Program-made: the position numbers and the translations under genes
NCBI GenBank assembly: GCA_029243385.1
Contig: JAQWSC010000004.1
Span: forward strand, 124,001 to 188,000
Length of the DNA: 64,000 bases
Direction: 5' to 3'
Origin: Flavobacteriaceae bacterium
GTDB lineage: Bacteria > Bacteroidota > Bacteroidia > Flavobacteriales > Flavobacteriaceae
The notes under the pieces: model-generated
What the model saw: only the letters and a program-made list of their open reading frames with translations
Told to the model about the DNA's origin: nothing
Databases searched by the model: none
Shown here: in pieces, positions 8,788 to 17,134 of the stretch
Position numbering within the stretch: position 1 is the stretch's first letter
Layout of the letters: every line of letters starts with the position of its first letter

Positions 8788-9534
8788 ATGTTGATTCGCT
8801 CCTTTTTGATGATTTTCGTAACCGTTTTCGGTGTTGCTCAAACCTCTTTTGACAACAATGAAACAGTCTTTACGTCCAGCAACGTAGTAGCTATCAATTC
8901 TTTGGGAGAAATTTTTGAATTGAAAAACGAATCGCTAATTAAAGGTTCGTACCGCTACCACAATGTGTTGTTGGGGAAGATTTCTCAAATAGATGTTTCA
9001 AATCCCTTAAAAACATGGGTTTTTTATCAAGATTTTCAAACTACTGTTCAGCTTGACAACACCCTCAATCCGATTCAAAAAACCATCTTTACCGATGCTT
9101 ATGTGAGCCACATAGGGAATGCTTCATCAGATCGTTTGTGGCGTATCAACTCTGGTAGTAACCAGTTGGAGCTTTACACCATTCAAACCCAAAAAAGCAT
9201 TCCATTATATACTCCTTTTACAGAGCCCGTTGTTGGCTTTTCTTCATCACAAGAATTTTGTTGGGTGCAAACATCTTCGGCATTGTTTCTGTTTAACACC
9301 TATGGAAGTCTGCTCCAAAAAATACCATTTCAAGGAAAACATTTGCTTGCTTTTGACGGAAAAGTGCTTTTGGTAGAAAATGATAAGGGCTGGTATTCCT
9401 TCACTTATAAGAAAGACAAGGAGCTTCGTTTATTGGATTTTAAAAAATATTTACCCCAACGATTATTTCCATCAGGCAATTATTTTTATATTTACGAGGG
9501 AAATCAAGTGATTAAAACAAAACTACCAAACTAA
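8788..9534 (+). CDS. Conserved secreted protein of unknown function
   Basis: The 248-residue product begins with a hydrophobic signal peptide (LIRSFLMIFVTVFGVAQT). The remainder has evenly spaced short strands with aromatic and glycine turns (NVLLGKISQI, NPLKTWVFYQD, ELYTIQTQK, FSSSQEFCWVQ, SSALFLFNTYGSLLQKI), suggesting a small beta-propeller or WD-like fold in the periplasm. I do not recognise a named family. It is followed after five bases by the deoxynucleoside kinase gene and is probably co-transcribed with it; the link in function is unclear. It diverges from the GLPGLI operon across a 90-base AT-rich gap. Confidence 0.65.
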   Translation: MLIRSFLMIFVTVFGVAQTSFDNNETVFTSSNVVAINSLGEIFELKNESLIKGSYRYHNVLLGKISQIDVSNPLKTWVFYQDFQTTVQLDNTLNPIQKTIFTDAYVSHIGNASSDRLWRINSGSNQLELYTIQTQKSIPLYTPFTEPVVGFSSSQEFCWVQTSSALFLFNTYGSLLQKIPFQGKHLLAFDGKVLLVENDKGWYSFTYKKDKELRLLDFKKYLPQRLFPSGNYFYIYEGNQVIKTKLPN

Positions 9535-9539
9535 GAAGA

Positions 9540-10154
9540 ATGCATATAGCCATTGCCGGGAATATTGGAGCTGGAAAAACAACACTGACCAAACTTTTAT
9601 CAAAACACTATAAATTTGAAGCCCATTACGAAGATGTGGTCGAAAATCCTTACCTAGACGATTTTTACGGTCAAATGGAACGCTGGTCATTCAATTTGCA
9701 GGTCTATTTTTTAAACAGTCGATTTCGTCAAATTTTGGAAATTCACAATACCAAAAAACATGTCATACAAGATCGAACCATTTATGAAGATGCGCACATT
9801 TTTGCGCCCAATCTTCATGCAATGGGATTGATGACCCACCGGGATTTTCAGAATTACAGCTCTCTTTTTGAATTGATGGAATCGTTGGTGAAAGGGCCCG
9901 ATTTACTAATATATTTGCGCAGCAGTATTCCCAATTTGGTGGAACAAATTCACAAAAGAGGACGGGAATATGAAAACTCCATAAGCATTGATTACCTTAG
10001 CCGCTTGAACGAGCGATACGAAGCCTGGATTCAACAATACAGCAAAGGAAAACTACTCATTATTGACGTCAATGATTTAAACTTTGTGGACAACCCAGAA
10101 GACTTAGGGATTATTGTAGAACAAATCGACGGGCAATTGAACGGACTTTTTTAA
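9540..10154 (+). CDS. Deoxynucleoside kinase
   Basis: A 204-residue kinase that phosphorylates deoxynucleosides to monophosphates for salvage. The P-loop GNIGAGKTT lies at residues 7-15. The DR motif follows in QDRTIYEDAHIFA, where the E and D position the substrate, and the arginine-rich lid is HKRGREYE. ERWSFNLQVYFLNSRF matches the substrate-binding helix of the dNK/dGK/dCK family. Length is normal. Base preference (purine or pyrimidine) cannot be read by eye. The nucleoside transporter and thymidylate synthase lie 7-9 kb downstream, so salvage capacity is plausible. Confidence 0.92.
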   Translation: MHIAIAGNIGAGKTTLTKLLSKHYKFEAHYEDVVENPYLDDFYGQMERWSFNLQVYFLNSRFRQILEIHNTKKHVIQDRTIYEDAHIFAPNLHAMGLMTHRDFQNYSSLFELMESLVKGPDLLIYLRSSIPNLVEQIHKRGREYENSISIDYLSRLNERYEAWIQQYSKGKLLIIDVNDLNFVDNPEDLGIIVEQIDGQLNGLF

Positions 10155-10239
10155 CGATTAGCATACATGCTTATCGAAGTGCAAACCCTTACAAAAAAAA
10201 GGTTCAGAAAATTAAGATTTTAGTTTAAAAAAAAGGTGT

Positions 10240-10247
10240 TACCTTTG
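10240..10247 (+). promoter_or_regulatory. -7 promoter element (TACCTTTG)
   Basis: TACCTTTG matches TAnnTTTG. It lies in the 272-base gap before the lipoprotein gene at 10427; transcription would start near 10254, leaving a leader of about 170 bases. The -33 element is weak. Confidence 0.5.
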
Positions 10248-10282
10248 GATCACAAGAAAACCCACATCTTATATATGCAGGC

Positions 10283-10423
10283 ATGAAACCTAACCAACCA
10301 CCCATAACTTATGATTTCCCATCAGTTTTTGTTACTATTTTGTTCGGTTGCTTGTTAGTTACTCAAAACAATGCCAAGAGAAAAACACTTTATTCTATAT
10401 TTATATTAATCTCAAAAACCTAA
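10283..10423 (+). CDS. Possible 46-codon small open frame in the lipoprotein leader
   Basis: An ATG at 10283 opens a frame of 46 codons (MKPNQPPITYDFPSVFVTIL then a short hydrophobic segment with a cysteine and a charged tail), ending three bases before the next gene's ATG at 10427. It falls inside the predicted transcript from the promoter at 10240. No ribosome-binding feature is seen and no family is recognised. It may be a translated leader or a chance open frame. Confidence 0.2.
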   Translation: MKPNQPPITYDFPSVFVTILFGCLLVTQNNAKRKTLYSIFILISKT

Positions 10424-10426
10424 CTC

Positions 10427-10960
10427 ATGAAAAAAACCATGAAACCCCTTTTATTAGCTATTGCGTTATTTACAACACTTATTTCTTGTGATAAAATTGA
10501 GGAAGCCACCACCGTCAAAGTTGATGGTTCAGACGTAATAGACTTTACGGTGTCCCTAAGTCCTGGACAATCTATAGATGAAACTATAACCTACAATTTG
10601 TCAGACAATACGGAAATAAACGATTATTTAGACAAAGTCAAAAACGTTCAAATAATCGAGGCATATTACGTTTTAACCAGTTTTAGCAGTACGACTCAAA
10701 CCACAGGCAGTATTACGTTTACCCTAGACGACGACGCGTTTGGTCCGTTTGAGCACAACTTGATAGAAGATGTCAATAACGCTAAGAAAACTACTCTTGA
10801 TATTGGGAAGCTAAACGCTGCTTCTAGTGAACTTTTGAATAGCAAAAAATTATCAGTTTCTGTAAAAGGAAGCCACAGTATTCCTGCTTCAGGTTCCGCT
10901 TCAGAACAGCTGGGAATTACACTTTATCTTAAAATAAATATTTCAGCATCACCGCTATAG
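10427..10960 (+). CDS. Hypothetical lipoprotein
   Basis: A 177-residue protein with a lipoprotein signal: hydrophobic KPLLLAIALFTTLISC with the lipidated cysteine at residue 21, followed by DKIEE. The mature part is polar, rich in Ser, Thr and Asp, with regular beta-strand patterning (VDGSDVIDFTVSLSPGQS, AYYVLTSFSST) and no recognised domain, suggesting a small beta-sandwich displayed on the outer membrane or facing the periplasm. Translation could also start at Met5. It is a single-gene unit, with a long leader before it and a strong terminator at 10994 after it. The function is unknown. Confidence 0.7.
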   Translation: MKKTMKPLLLAIALFTTLISCDKIEEATTVKVDGSDVIDFTVSLSPGQSIDETITYNLSDNTEINDYLDKVKNVQIIEAYYVLTSFSSTTQTTGSITFTLDDDAFGPFEHNLIEDVNNAKKTTLDIGKLNAASSELLNSKKLSVSVKGSHSIPASGSASEQLGITLYLKINISASPL

Positions 10961-10993
10961 TTCTAGCGATAAATACAACATTTGATTTAAAAT

Positions 10994-11023
10994 AAAAAAG
11001 CCGCAGAAATGCGGCTTTTTTTT
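10994..11023. terminator. Bidirectional rho-independent terminator
   Basis: The GC-rich stem AAGCCGC / GCGGCTT with loop AGAAAT is flanked by an A run on the left and a T run on the right, so it can end both the lipoprotein transcript (plus) and the pyrophosphatase transcript (minus, stop at 11040). Confidence 0.92.
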
Positions 11024-11039
11024 ATTGTATATGGAGGTT

Positions 11040-13415
11040 TTACAACTCCGATGTAATAGCATCAATTTTGTCTTGAACCTCCTTTTCAGAGCCTTCAATA
11101 GTTTGTGTTGTAGTAACAACTTCACCATTTTCTTTAGTGATGGCGACTACAGTAGCCTCTACATTTTCCTGATCGTCAGCAGTCGCTGAAACTTCCACTC
11201 TTATTTCTTTAAACACTTCGGAGTGCGAGACAGTATCATGATCTGCATGTCCTCCTAAAATAGGAGCAATCACAAGACCAATCAAACAAGTAAGTTTGAT
11301 AAGGATGTTCATGGAAGGACCTGAAGTGTCTTTGAATGGATCACCAACAGTATCTCCAGTAACGGCTGCCTTGTGCGCATCAGAACCTTTGTATGTCATT
11401 TCACCGTTGATTTCAACACCGGCTTCAAACGATTTTTTGGCGTTGTCCCAAGCACCACCTGCATTGTTTTGGAAGATAGCCCACAAAACACCACTAACAG
11501 TAACTCCAGCCATATAACCTCCTAGCATTTCAGCAATGGCAATATTTTCCATACCAAATGCCATGGGTACAAAAGCAATGATTAACGGAAATCCAATAGT
11601 AAGCAATCCTGGCATTACCATTTCTTTTAGTGAGGCTTGCGTAGAAATCGCAACGCATTTATCATATTCGGGTTTTCCCGTTCCTTTCATAATTCCAGGA
11701 ATGTCTTTGAACTGACGACGAACTTCGTGAACCATTTCCATAGCGGCTTTCCCAACAGCATTCATTGCCAAAGCAGAGAATACAACAGGTACCATTCCAC
11801 CAACAAACAACATCGCCAAAACAGGAGCTTTGAAAATATTAATCCCATCGATTCCTGTAAAAGTAACGTAAGCAGCAAACAATGCCAATGAAGTTAAGGC
11901 TGCAGAAGCAATTGCAAATCCTTTTCCAGTGGCTGCTGTGGTGTTTCCAACAGAATCCAAAATATCCGTTCGCTCACGAACGATAGGTTCTTGTTCACTC
12001 ATTTCGGCAATCCCTCCTGCGTTGTCAGAAATAGGTCCGAAAGCGTCAATAGCCAACTGCATTGCAGTAGTTGCCATCATCGCTGACGCCGAAAGTGCTA
12101 CACCGTAAAATCCAGCAAAGGCATATGAAGCCCAAATAGCAGCAGCAAATAACAACACCGATGAAAACGTTGAAATCATCCCAGTTGCCAAACCAGCAAT
12201 AATATTGGTTCCTGCTCCAGTACTGGATTGTTGTACAATTTTAAGAGTGGGCGTTTTTCCCAATCCTGTATAATATTCTGTTACTGATGAAATGACTGCT
12301 CCAACTACCAAACCTACCAAGGTGGCATAAAATACGCGCATAGCAGAAATTTCAATCAATCCTTCTCCAAAGAACTCCATTTTCATGGTTTCTGGCAACA
12401 TCCAGTTACAAAGACCAAAACATGTTAAGGCAACCAAAATAATAGATGTCCAGTTTCCAACGTTCAAGGCTCCCATTACTTGGTCTTCCTTGGCATCGTT
12501 GTTTTTAATTTTTACTAAAGTTGTTCCAATAGCAGAAATAATAATCCCTGCCCCAGCAATAGCCATTGGCAACAAAATAGGTCCTATTCCTCCGAAGGCA
12601 TCTGAAATGTTTCCTCCCATATCTTCAATTACATAGTTACCAAGAACCATGGCTGCCAATACAGTAGCTACATAGGAACCGAACAAATCAGCACCCATTC
12701 CTGCAACATCTCCAACATTATCACCCACATTATCAGCAATAGTAGCTGGATTTCGGGGATCGTCTTCTGGAATACCTGCTTCTACTTTACCAACCAAATC
12801 GGCTCCCACATCAGCGGCTTTGGTATAAATACCACCCCCAACACGAGCAAACAAAGCAATGGACTCTGCACCCAAAGAAAAACCGGCTAGAGTTTCTAGC
12901 ACTATGGTCATGTCTAGAGTATTGGTCCAAACACCGCCCATAAAAATGTGATAAAAAATAATAAAGAATGCGGTTAGGCCCAAAACTGCTAAACCTGCAA
13001 CACCCAATCCCATAACGGTTCCTCCTCCAAAAGAGATTTTGAGCGCTTTGGGCAAGCTCGTTCTAGCAGCTTGGGTAGTTCGAACGTTTGTTTTTGTTGC
13101 TATTTTCATACCAATGTTTCCTGCAAAAGCAGAAAACGCGGCACCAAATGCAAATGCAATGACAATCAAATAACTTGTTGTTTCGACTACACTAGCAACA
13201 ACAGCCAGTAAAGCACTAACTACAACCACAAAAATGGTTAGCAATCGATATTCTGCCTTCAAAAAAGCTTGTGCTCCTTCGTAAATATGGTCTGAAATTT
13301 CTTTCATTTTCCCATCTCCAGCATCTTGCTTCATTACCCAAGATTGTTTGAAAAGCATGTAAGCTAAACCTAGTAATGCCATTGCTATTGGCATATAAAT
13401 CATCATTGATTCCAT
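11040..13415 (-). CDS. hppA: Membrane-bound ion-translocating pyrophosphatase (HppA)
   Basis: This 791-residue integral membrane enzyme hydrolyses pyrophosphate and pumps H+ and/or Na+ outward. The catalytic signature runs [19 protein letters not shown] into [19 protein letters not shown] at about residues 202-240. The motif [11 protein letters not shown] at 490-500 has Ala and Gly where potassium-independent enzymes have Lys and Thr (GNTTKATTKGF), so this is the K+-dependent class, which contains the Na+ and Na+/H+ pumps. The last 50 or so residues form an acidic soluble tail (from [11 protein letters not shown] on) beyond the usual membrane core. It is a single gene with its own promoter at 13449 and a shared terminator at 10994. 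Ion choice is not decidable by eye. Confidence 0.96.
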   Translation of the reverse strand: MESMMIYMPIAMALLGLAYMLFKQSWVMKQDAGDGKMKEISDHIYEGAQAFLKAEYRLLTIFVVVVSALLAVVASVVETTSYLIVIAFAFGAAFSAFAGNIGMKIATKTNVRTTQAARTSLPKALKISFGGGTVMGLGVAGLAVLGLTAFFIIFYHIFMGGVWTNTLDMTIVLETLAGFSLGAESIALFARVGGGIYTKAADVGADLVGKVEAGIPEDDPRNPATIADNVGDNVGDVAGMGADLFGSYVATVLAAMVLGNYVIEDMGGNISDAFGGIGPILLPMAIAGAGIIISAIGTTLVKIKNNDAKEDQVMGALNVGNWTSIILVALTCFGLCNWMLPETMKMEFFGEGLIEISAMRVFYATLVGLVVGAVISSVTEYYTGLGKTPTLKIVQQSSTGAGTNIIAGLATGMISTFSSVLLFAAAIWASYAFAGFYGVALSASAMMATTAMQLAIDAFGPISDNAGGIAEMSEQEPIVRERTDILDSVGNTTAATGKGFAIASAALTSLALFAAYVTFTGIDGINIFKAPVLAMLFVGGMVPVVFSALAMNAVGKAAMEMVHEVRRQFKDIPGIMKGTGKPEYDKCVAISTQASLKEMVMPGLLTIGFPLIIAFVPMAFGMENIAIAEMLGGYMAGVTVSGVLWAIFQNNAGGAWDNAKKSFEAGVEINGEMTYKGSDAHKAAVTGDTVGDPFKDTSGPSMNILIKLTCLIGLVIAPILGGHADHDTVSHSEVFKEIRVEVSATADDQENVEATVVAITKENGEVVTTTQTIEGSEKEVQDKIDAITSEL

Positions 13416-13441
13416 TTTTTTTATTTAATAATTTGCGATTG

Positions 13442-13449
13442 CAAAAGTA
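13442..13449 (-). promoter_or_regulatory. -7 promoter element for hppA (TACTTTTG)
   Basis: TACTTTTG on the minus strand (13449-13442) fits TAnnTTTG and lies 27 bases before the hppA ATG. No convincing -33 TTG was found. The 213-base gap up to pdhB otherwise shows nothing I can name. Confidence 0.55.
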
Positions 13450-13628
13450 TAAAAAAAATATACTAAAATCGCAGTATTCTGTTTAATTTATGCTTCTGTT
13501 TTTTGAATGTGTCTATTGAAAAAAATAGGCAGGCAATAAATCAGGAGATTGATAAAATACCCTATGCTTTTGAAAAAATTTTGAATACGATACTTGCAAA
13601 TTATAGTATGGTATAAAAAAGTATCTTT

Positions 13629-14600
13629 CTACAAAACTTTTTTAACAGCCTTAATCACATCGTTGCTGTTAGGCAACCACTCTTCCAATAATACAGGAGA
13701 ATAAGGAGCTGGAGTGTCGGCAGTATTGATTTTTTGGATGGGAGCATCTAAATAATCGAAAATTTGATTCTGTACTTGATACGTTATTTCAGTAGAAATA
13801 TTTCCGAAAGGCCATGATTCTTCTAAAATAACCAAACGATTGGTTTTTTTGACCGACTCGAAAATGGTGTTGACATCAAGGGGACGAATGGTTCTCAAAT
13901 CTATAATTTCACAGGAAACACCTTCTTTTTCTAGAGCATCGGCCGCTTTGAAGGCTTCCTTTACTATTTTTCCAAACGAAACAATCGTTACATCAGACCC
14001 TACGCGCTTTACTTCGGCAACACCTATCGGAAGAACATATTCTCCTTCTGGAACCTCGCCTTTGTCTCCATACATTTGTTCAGACTCCATAAAAATGACA
14101 GGGTCATCATCACGAATTGCTGCTTTGAGCAATCCTTTTGCATCGTATGGATTGGAAGGCACCACTACTTTTAAACCCGGACAATTGGCATACCAACTTT
14201 CAAAAGCTTGGGAATGGGTTGCCCCTAATTGACCCGCAGAAGCAGTTGGACCTCGAAAAACAATCGGACAAGGAAACTGTCCTCCCGACATTTGTCGGAT
14301 CTTGGCAGCATTGTTAATGATTTGATCGATACCTACTAACGCAAAATTAAAGGTCATAAATTCAATGATAGGCCGATTTCCAGTCATCGTAGAACCTACG
14401 CCAATTCCTGAAAACCCTAATTCAGATATAGGAGTGTCAATAACGCGCTTTTCGCCAAATTCATCTAACATGCCTTTGGAAGCTTTGTAAGCACCGTTGT
14501 ATTCTGCCACTTCCTCACCCATCAAATAAATGCTTGGGTCTTGTCGCATTTCTTCTGACATGGCTTCACAAATTGCTTCTCTAAATTGTACCGTTCTCAT
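13629..14600 (-). CDS. pdhB: Pyruvate dehydrogenase E1 component, beta subunit
   Basis: A 323-residue transketolase-like beta subunit of the E1 heterotetramer, which decarboxylates pyruvate with thiamine diphosphate. It starts at the ATG at 14600 (RTVQFREAICEAMSEEM); a longer frame to 14741 reads through the intergenic region and lacks family similarity. Landmarks include the cofactor-activating glutamate in GEEVAEYNGAYK, then DTPISELGFSG, EFMTFNFALVGIDQI and the C-terminal LEESWPFGNISTEI. The alpha subunit and E2 are not in the window, as is usual in Flavobacteria, where the genes are scattered. It could accept branched-chain 2-oxoacids, but the sequence resembles the pyruvate enzyme more. 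It is divergent from etfB across a 140-base gap. Confidence 0.93.
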   Translation of the reverse strand: MRTVQFREAICEAMSEEMRQDPSIYLMGEEVAEYNGAYKASKGMLDEFGEKRVIDTPISELGFSGIGVGSTMTGNRPIIEFMTFNFALVGIDQIINNAAKIRQMSGGQFPCPIVFRGPTASAGQLGATHSQAFESWYANCPGLKVVVPSNPYDAKGLLKAAIRDDDPVIFMESEQMYGDKGEVPEGEYVLPIGVAEVKRVGSDVTIVSFGKIVKEAFKAADALEKEGVSCEIIDLRTIRPLDVNTIFESVKKTNRLVILEESWPFGNISTEITYQVQNQIFDYLDAPIQKINTADTPAPYSPVLLEEWLPNSNDVIKAVKKVL

Positions 14601-14677
14601 AATTTGGCGTTCTTTTTTTGTTGCTGCAAAAATAGGGATAAATGATACACTACTGCAACGAAAAAAGTGAAAAAAAA

Positions 14678-14695
14678 TATTATGCATGCATAATA
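14678..14695. promoter_or_regulatory. 18-base perfect palindrome between pdhB and etfB
   Basis: TATTATGCATGCATAATA is identical to its reverse complement. It lies just upstream of the etfB -7 box, about 33-50 bases before the expected start, and in the divergent gap to pdhB. No T run follows, so it is a better candidate for an operator than for a terminator. The cognate regulator is unknown. Confidence 0.5.
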
Positions 14696-14713
14696 AATGT
14701 AATGAATATTGAT

Positions 14714-14721
14714 TAACTTTG
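14714..14721 (+). promoter_or_regulatory. -7 promoter element for etfBA (TAACTTTG)
   Basis: TAACTTTG fits TAnnTTTG and ends 19 bases before the etfB ATG, giving a leader of roughly 13 bases. The -33 region is poor in TTG and is occupied by the 18-base palindrome. Confidence 0.6.
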
Positions 14722-14740
14722 TTTTTTAAACATTTATACA

Positions 14741-15487
14741 ATGAAAATTTTAGTCTGTATTAGTCATGTTCCTGACACAACTTCAAAAATCAACTTTGTC
14801 GAAAACGATACGCAGTTCGATCAGCAAGGTGTTCAGTATGTTATTAACCCCAATGATGAGTTTGGTCTTACTAGAGCCATGTGGTTTAAAGAAAAACAAG
14901 GAGCATCTATTGACGTAATAAATGTAGGTTTAGCCCAAACAGAATCAACACTTCGGAAGTGCCTCGCCATTGGAGCTGACAGCGCAGTGCGAATTGATGC
15001 GGAACCTTTAGACGGTATTTTTGTTGCCAAACAAATTGCTGCTTACGTTCAAGAAAATCCCTACGACCTAATTATTGCAGGAAGGGAATCCATCGATTAT
15101 AATGGCGGAATGGTTCCTGGAATGATTGCTGGTATTTTAGGGCTAAATTTTGTAACCAATTGTACTCACCTATCCATTGACAATAATAAAGCAACTGCGG
15201 AGAGAGAAATTGACGGCGGTAAGGAAACTTTATCATGTCCGCTTCCACTTGTAATCGGAGGTCAAAAGGGACTTGTAGAAGAAAGCGATCTTCGAATACC
15301 TAATATGAGAGGAATCATGCAGGCTCGAAAAAAACCCCTTTCAGTGTTGCCCGCTTTTGAAGCTGCACCTGACACCAAAATTAACACATTTTACAAGCCC
15401 GCTGAAAAAGAGGCTGTAAAACTTGTTGATGCGAAAAATATTGACGAATTGATTGATTTGCTTCACAACGAAGCCAATGTATTGTAA
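14741..15487 (+). CDS. etfB: Electron transfer flavoprotein, beta subunit
   Basis: This 248-residue protein is the small ETF subunit (FixA/EtfB family), which carries AMP and pairs with EtfA to move electrons from acyl-CoA dehydrogenases to the quinone pool. Typical features are the N-terminal KILVCISHVPDTTSK, DEFGLTRAMWFKE, the AGRESIDYNGGMVPGMIAG nucleotide-binding loop, and the C-terminal recognition region with MQARKKPL. It has its own promoter and is followed after 15 bases by etfA, forming the standard two-gene operon. The division from pdhB suggests separate control of fatty-acid and pyruvate oxidation, which is inference. Confidence 0.95.
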   Translation: MKILVCISHVPDTTSKINFVENDTQFDQQGVQYVINPNDEFGLTRAMWFKEKQGASIDVINVGLAQTESTLRKCLAIGADSAVRIDAEPLDGIFVAKQIAAYVQENPYDLIIAGRESIDYNGGMVPGMIAGILGLNFVTNCTHLSIDNNKATAEREIDGGKETLSCPLPLVIGGQKGLVEESDLRIPNMRGIMQARKKPLSVLPAFEAAPDTKINTFYKPAEKEAVKLVDAKNIDELIDLLHNEANVL

Positions 15488-15502
15488 CAAAAAAACACCC
15501 AT

Positions 15503-16465
15503 ATGTCTATCTTAGTATATATCGAATCAAGCGAAGGAGCTATCAAAAAAACGGGGCATGAAGGAACTTCATACGCAAAAGCACTGGCCGAAAAAATGAA
15601 CTGCAAAGTAACCGCTCTGACCATCAATGTATCCGATACGGATTCATTGAAAGAGTACGGTGCTGATGCTGTTTTACAAGTAACAAACGCTGATCTAAAA
15701 CACTTTGAAGCAAGTGTTTACAGCAATATCATAGCACAAGCCGCCAAAGAAGTGAGTGCTTCAGTAGTAGTAATAAGCAGCAGTGCAGACAGCAAGTATA
15801 TGGCTCCATTGTTGGCCATTGAGCTCAATGCTGGATACGCCTCCAATGTTACTGATTTGCCTTCAAGCTTATCCCCTTTTAGGGTCAAAAGAACTGTATT
15901 TACTAACAAAGCTTTTTGTGACACAACCCTACAAACAGACGTTAAACTCTTGGGTCTTTCCAATAATTCTTTTGGTGTTCATAAAAACGTTGGAGAAGCT
16001 ATTACTACCTCTTTTGAACCCGTCTTAAAACCATCTTCTGTTCAGGTGGATTCCGTAGAAAAAGTAGTTGGCAAAGCAACAATAGCCGATGCAGACATTG
16101 TGGTTTCTGGTGGTCGTGGGCTAAAAGGCCCCGAAAACTGGGGACTAATCGAAGAACTGGCAGATGTATTGGGCGCGGCAACTGCGTGTTCAAAACCAGT
16201 TTCTGACCTAGGATGGAGACCACACAGTGAACATGTAGGGCAAACCGGAAAACCTGTTGCAACCAATTTATACATTGCCATTGGGATTTCAGGAGCCATT
16301 CAACATTTGGCAGGTATCAACGCCTCCAAAGTTAAAGTGGTTATTAACAACGATCCTGAAGCCCCTTTTTTTAAAGCCGCTGATTACGGTATTGTCGGCG
16401 ATGCCTTTGAAGTAATTCCTAAACTCATCGAAAAATTAAAAGCCTTCAAAGCACAAAGCGCATAA
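15503..16465 (+). CDS. etfA: Electron transfer flavoprotein, alpha subunit
   Basis: The 320-residue large ETF subunit carries FAD. The N-terminal domain (SILVYIESSEGAIKKTGHE) is followed by the FAD domain with SGGRGLKGPENWGLIEELAD at about residues 200-220, GRTG-like GQTGKPVATNLYIAIGISGAIQH and the final NNDPEAPFFKAADYGIVGD. These are the classic EtfA signatures. It forms the operon with etfB and the heterodimer acts in the cytosol beside the inner membrane. Length and motifs are normal. A 60-base gap separates it from the next gene; no terminator is visible, so read-through is possible. Confidence 0.96.
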   Translation: MSILVYIESSEGAIKKTGHEGTSYAKALAEKMNCKVTALTINVSDTDSLKEYGADAVLQVTNADLKHFEASVYSNIIAQAAKEVSASVVVISSSADSKYMAPLLAIELNAGYASNVTDLPSSLSPFRVKRTVFTNKAFCDTTLQTDVKLLGLSNNSFGVHKNVGEAITTSFEPVLKPSSVQVDSVEKVVGKATIADADIVVSGGRGLKGPENWGLIEELADVLGAATACSKPVSDLGWRPHSEHVGQTGKPVATNLYIAIGISGAIQHLAGINASKVKVVINNDPEAPFFKAADYGIVGDAFEVIPKLIEKLKAFKAQSA

Positions 16466-16525
16466 TTTGATTTTTTGTTTTACCTTAGAAGTTTGAAATA
16501 ACTCGCTAAAAAACATTATTTCGTA

Positions 16526-17131
16526 ATGAGCTTATTGCGTCTTACCATTAACAGAATTTCATACAGCCAAACTCAAAACGGGGCTTATTCCCTTATTTTG
16601 GATGAAGTAAAAGGCAATCGAAAGCTTCCTATAGTTATAGGAGGGTTTGAAGCACAAGCCATAGCCACGGAACTCGAAAAAGAAATCCGTCCACCTCGCC
16701 CTCTTACTCACGACTTGTTTAAATCTTTCGCCAGTCATTTTGATATTACTATAAAAAAGGTAATCATTCACAAGCTAGTGGAGGGTGTTTTTTATTCTAG
16801 CATAATTTGTGAGCGCGATAAAATTGAAGAAATTATTGATTCTCGAACATCGGATGCTGTTGCATTAGCCCTTCGATTTGATGCTCCCATATACACCTAT
16901 GAAAGCTTATTGGAAAAAGCAGGTATTGTATTAGACCCCAAAATAGCCGCAGAACTAAACCCTAGTGAAAACTCAAACAAGACCCCTCAAGACAAGAATA
17001 CGCCCACAAAAAATTTTGAGAATTTATCCAAAAGTGAATTGGAAAAATCAATAGCTGAAGCTATCAAAAAAGAAAACTATGAAATTGCCGCCAAACTAAG
17101 AGATGAAATTTCAAAAAGAAACAGCAAATAA
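16526..17131 (+). CDS. Bifunctional nuclease family protein (DUF151) with C-terminal UvrB/UvrC-type motif
   Basis: The first 135 or so residues form a DUF151/bifunctional-nuclease domain (LPIVIGGFEAQAIATELE, RPLTHDLFKS, SRTSDAVALALRF). After a low-complexity linker (NPSENSNKTPQDKNTPTKN) comes a roughly 35-residue UVR motif (KSELEKSIAEAIKKENYEIAAKLRDEI), the helical hairpin that UvrB and UvrC use to pair. The two-domain order is common in Bacteroidota. Plant BFN proteins cleave RNA and DNA, but the bacterial role is not settled. The gene ends three bases before the nucleoside transporter start, so the two are likely co-transcribed. Confidence 0.85.
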   Translation: MSLLRLTINRISYSQTQNGAYSLILDEVKGNRKLPIVIGGFEAQAIATELEKEIRPPRPLTHDLFKSFASHFDITIKKVIIHKLVEGVFYSSIICERDKIEEIIDSRTSDAVALALRFDAPIYTYESLLEKAGIVLDPKIAAELNPSENSNKTPQDKNTPTKNFENLSKSELEKSIAEAIKKENYEIAAKLRDEISKRNSK

Positions 17132-17134
17132 CGA

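Noticed and set aside
13840-14232. A 130-codon open frame on the plus strand inside pdhB
   Set aside because: It is antisense to a clearly conserved enzyme, has no recognisable domain, and long mirror frames are expected opposite such coding sequence.
14678-14695. Palindrome between pdhB and etfB as a transcription terminator
   Set aside because: It lies upstream of both divergent genes rather than after a gene and lacks a T run.
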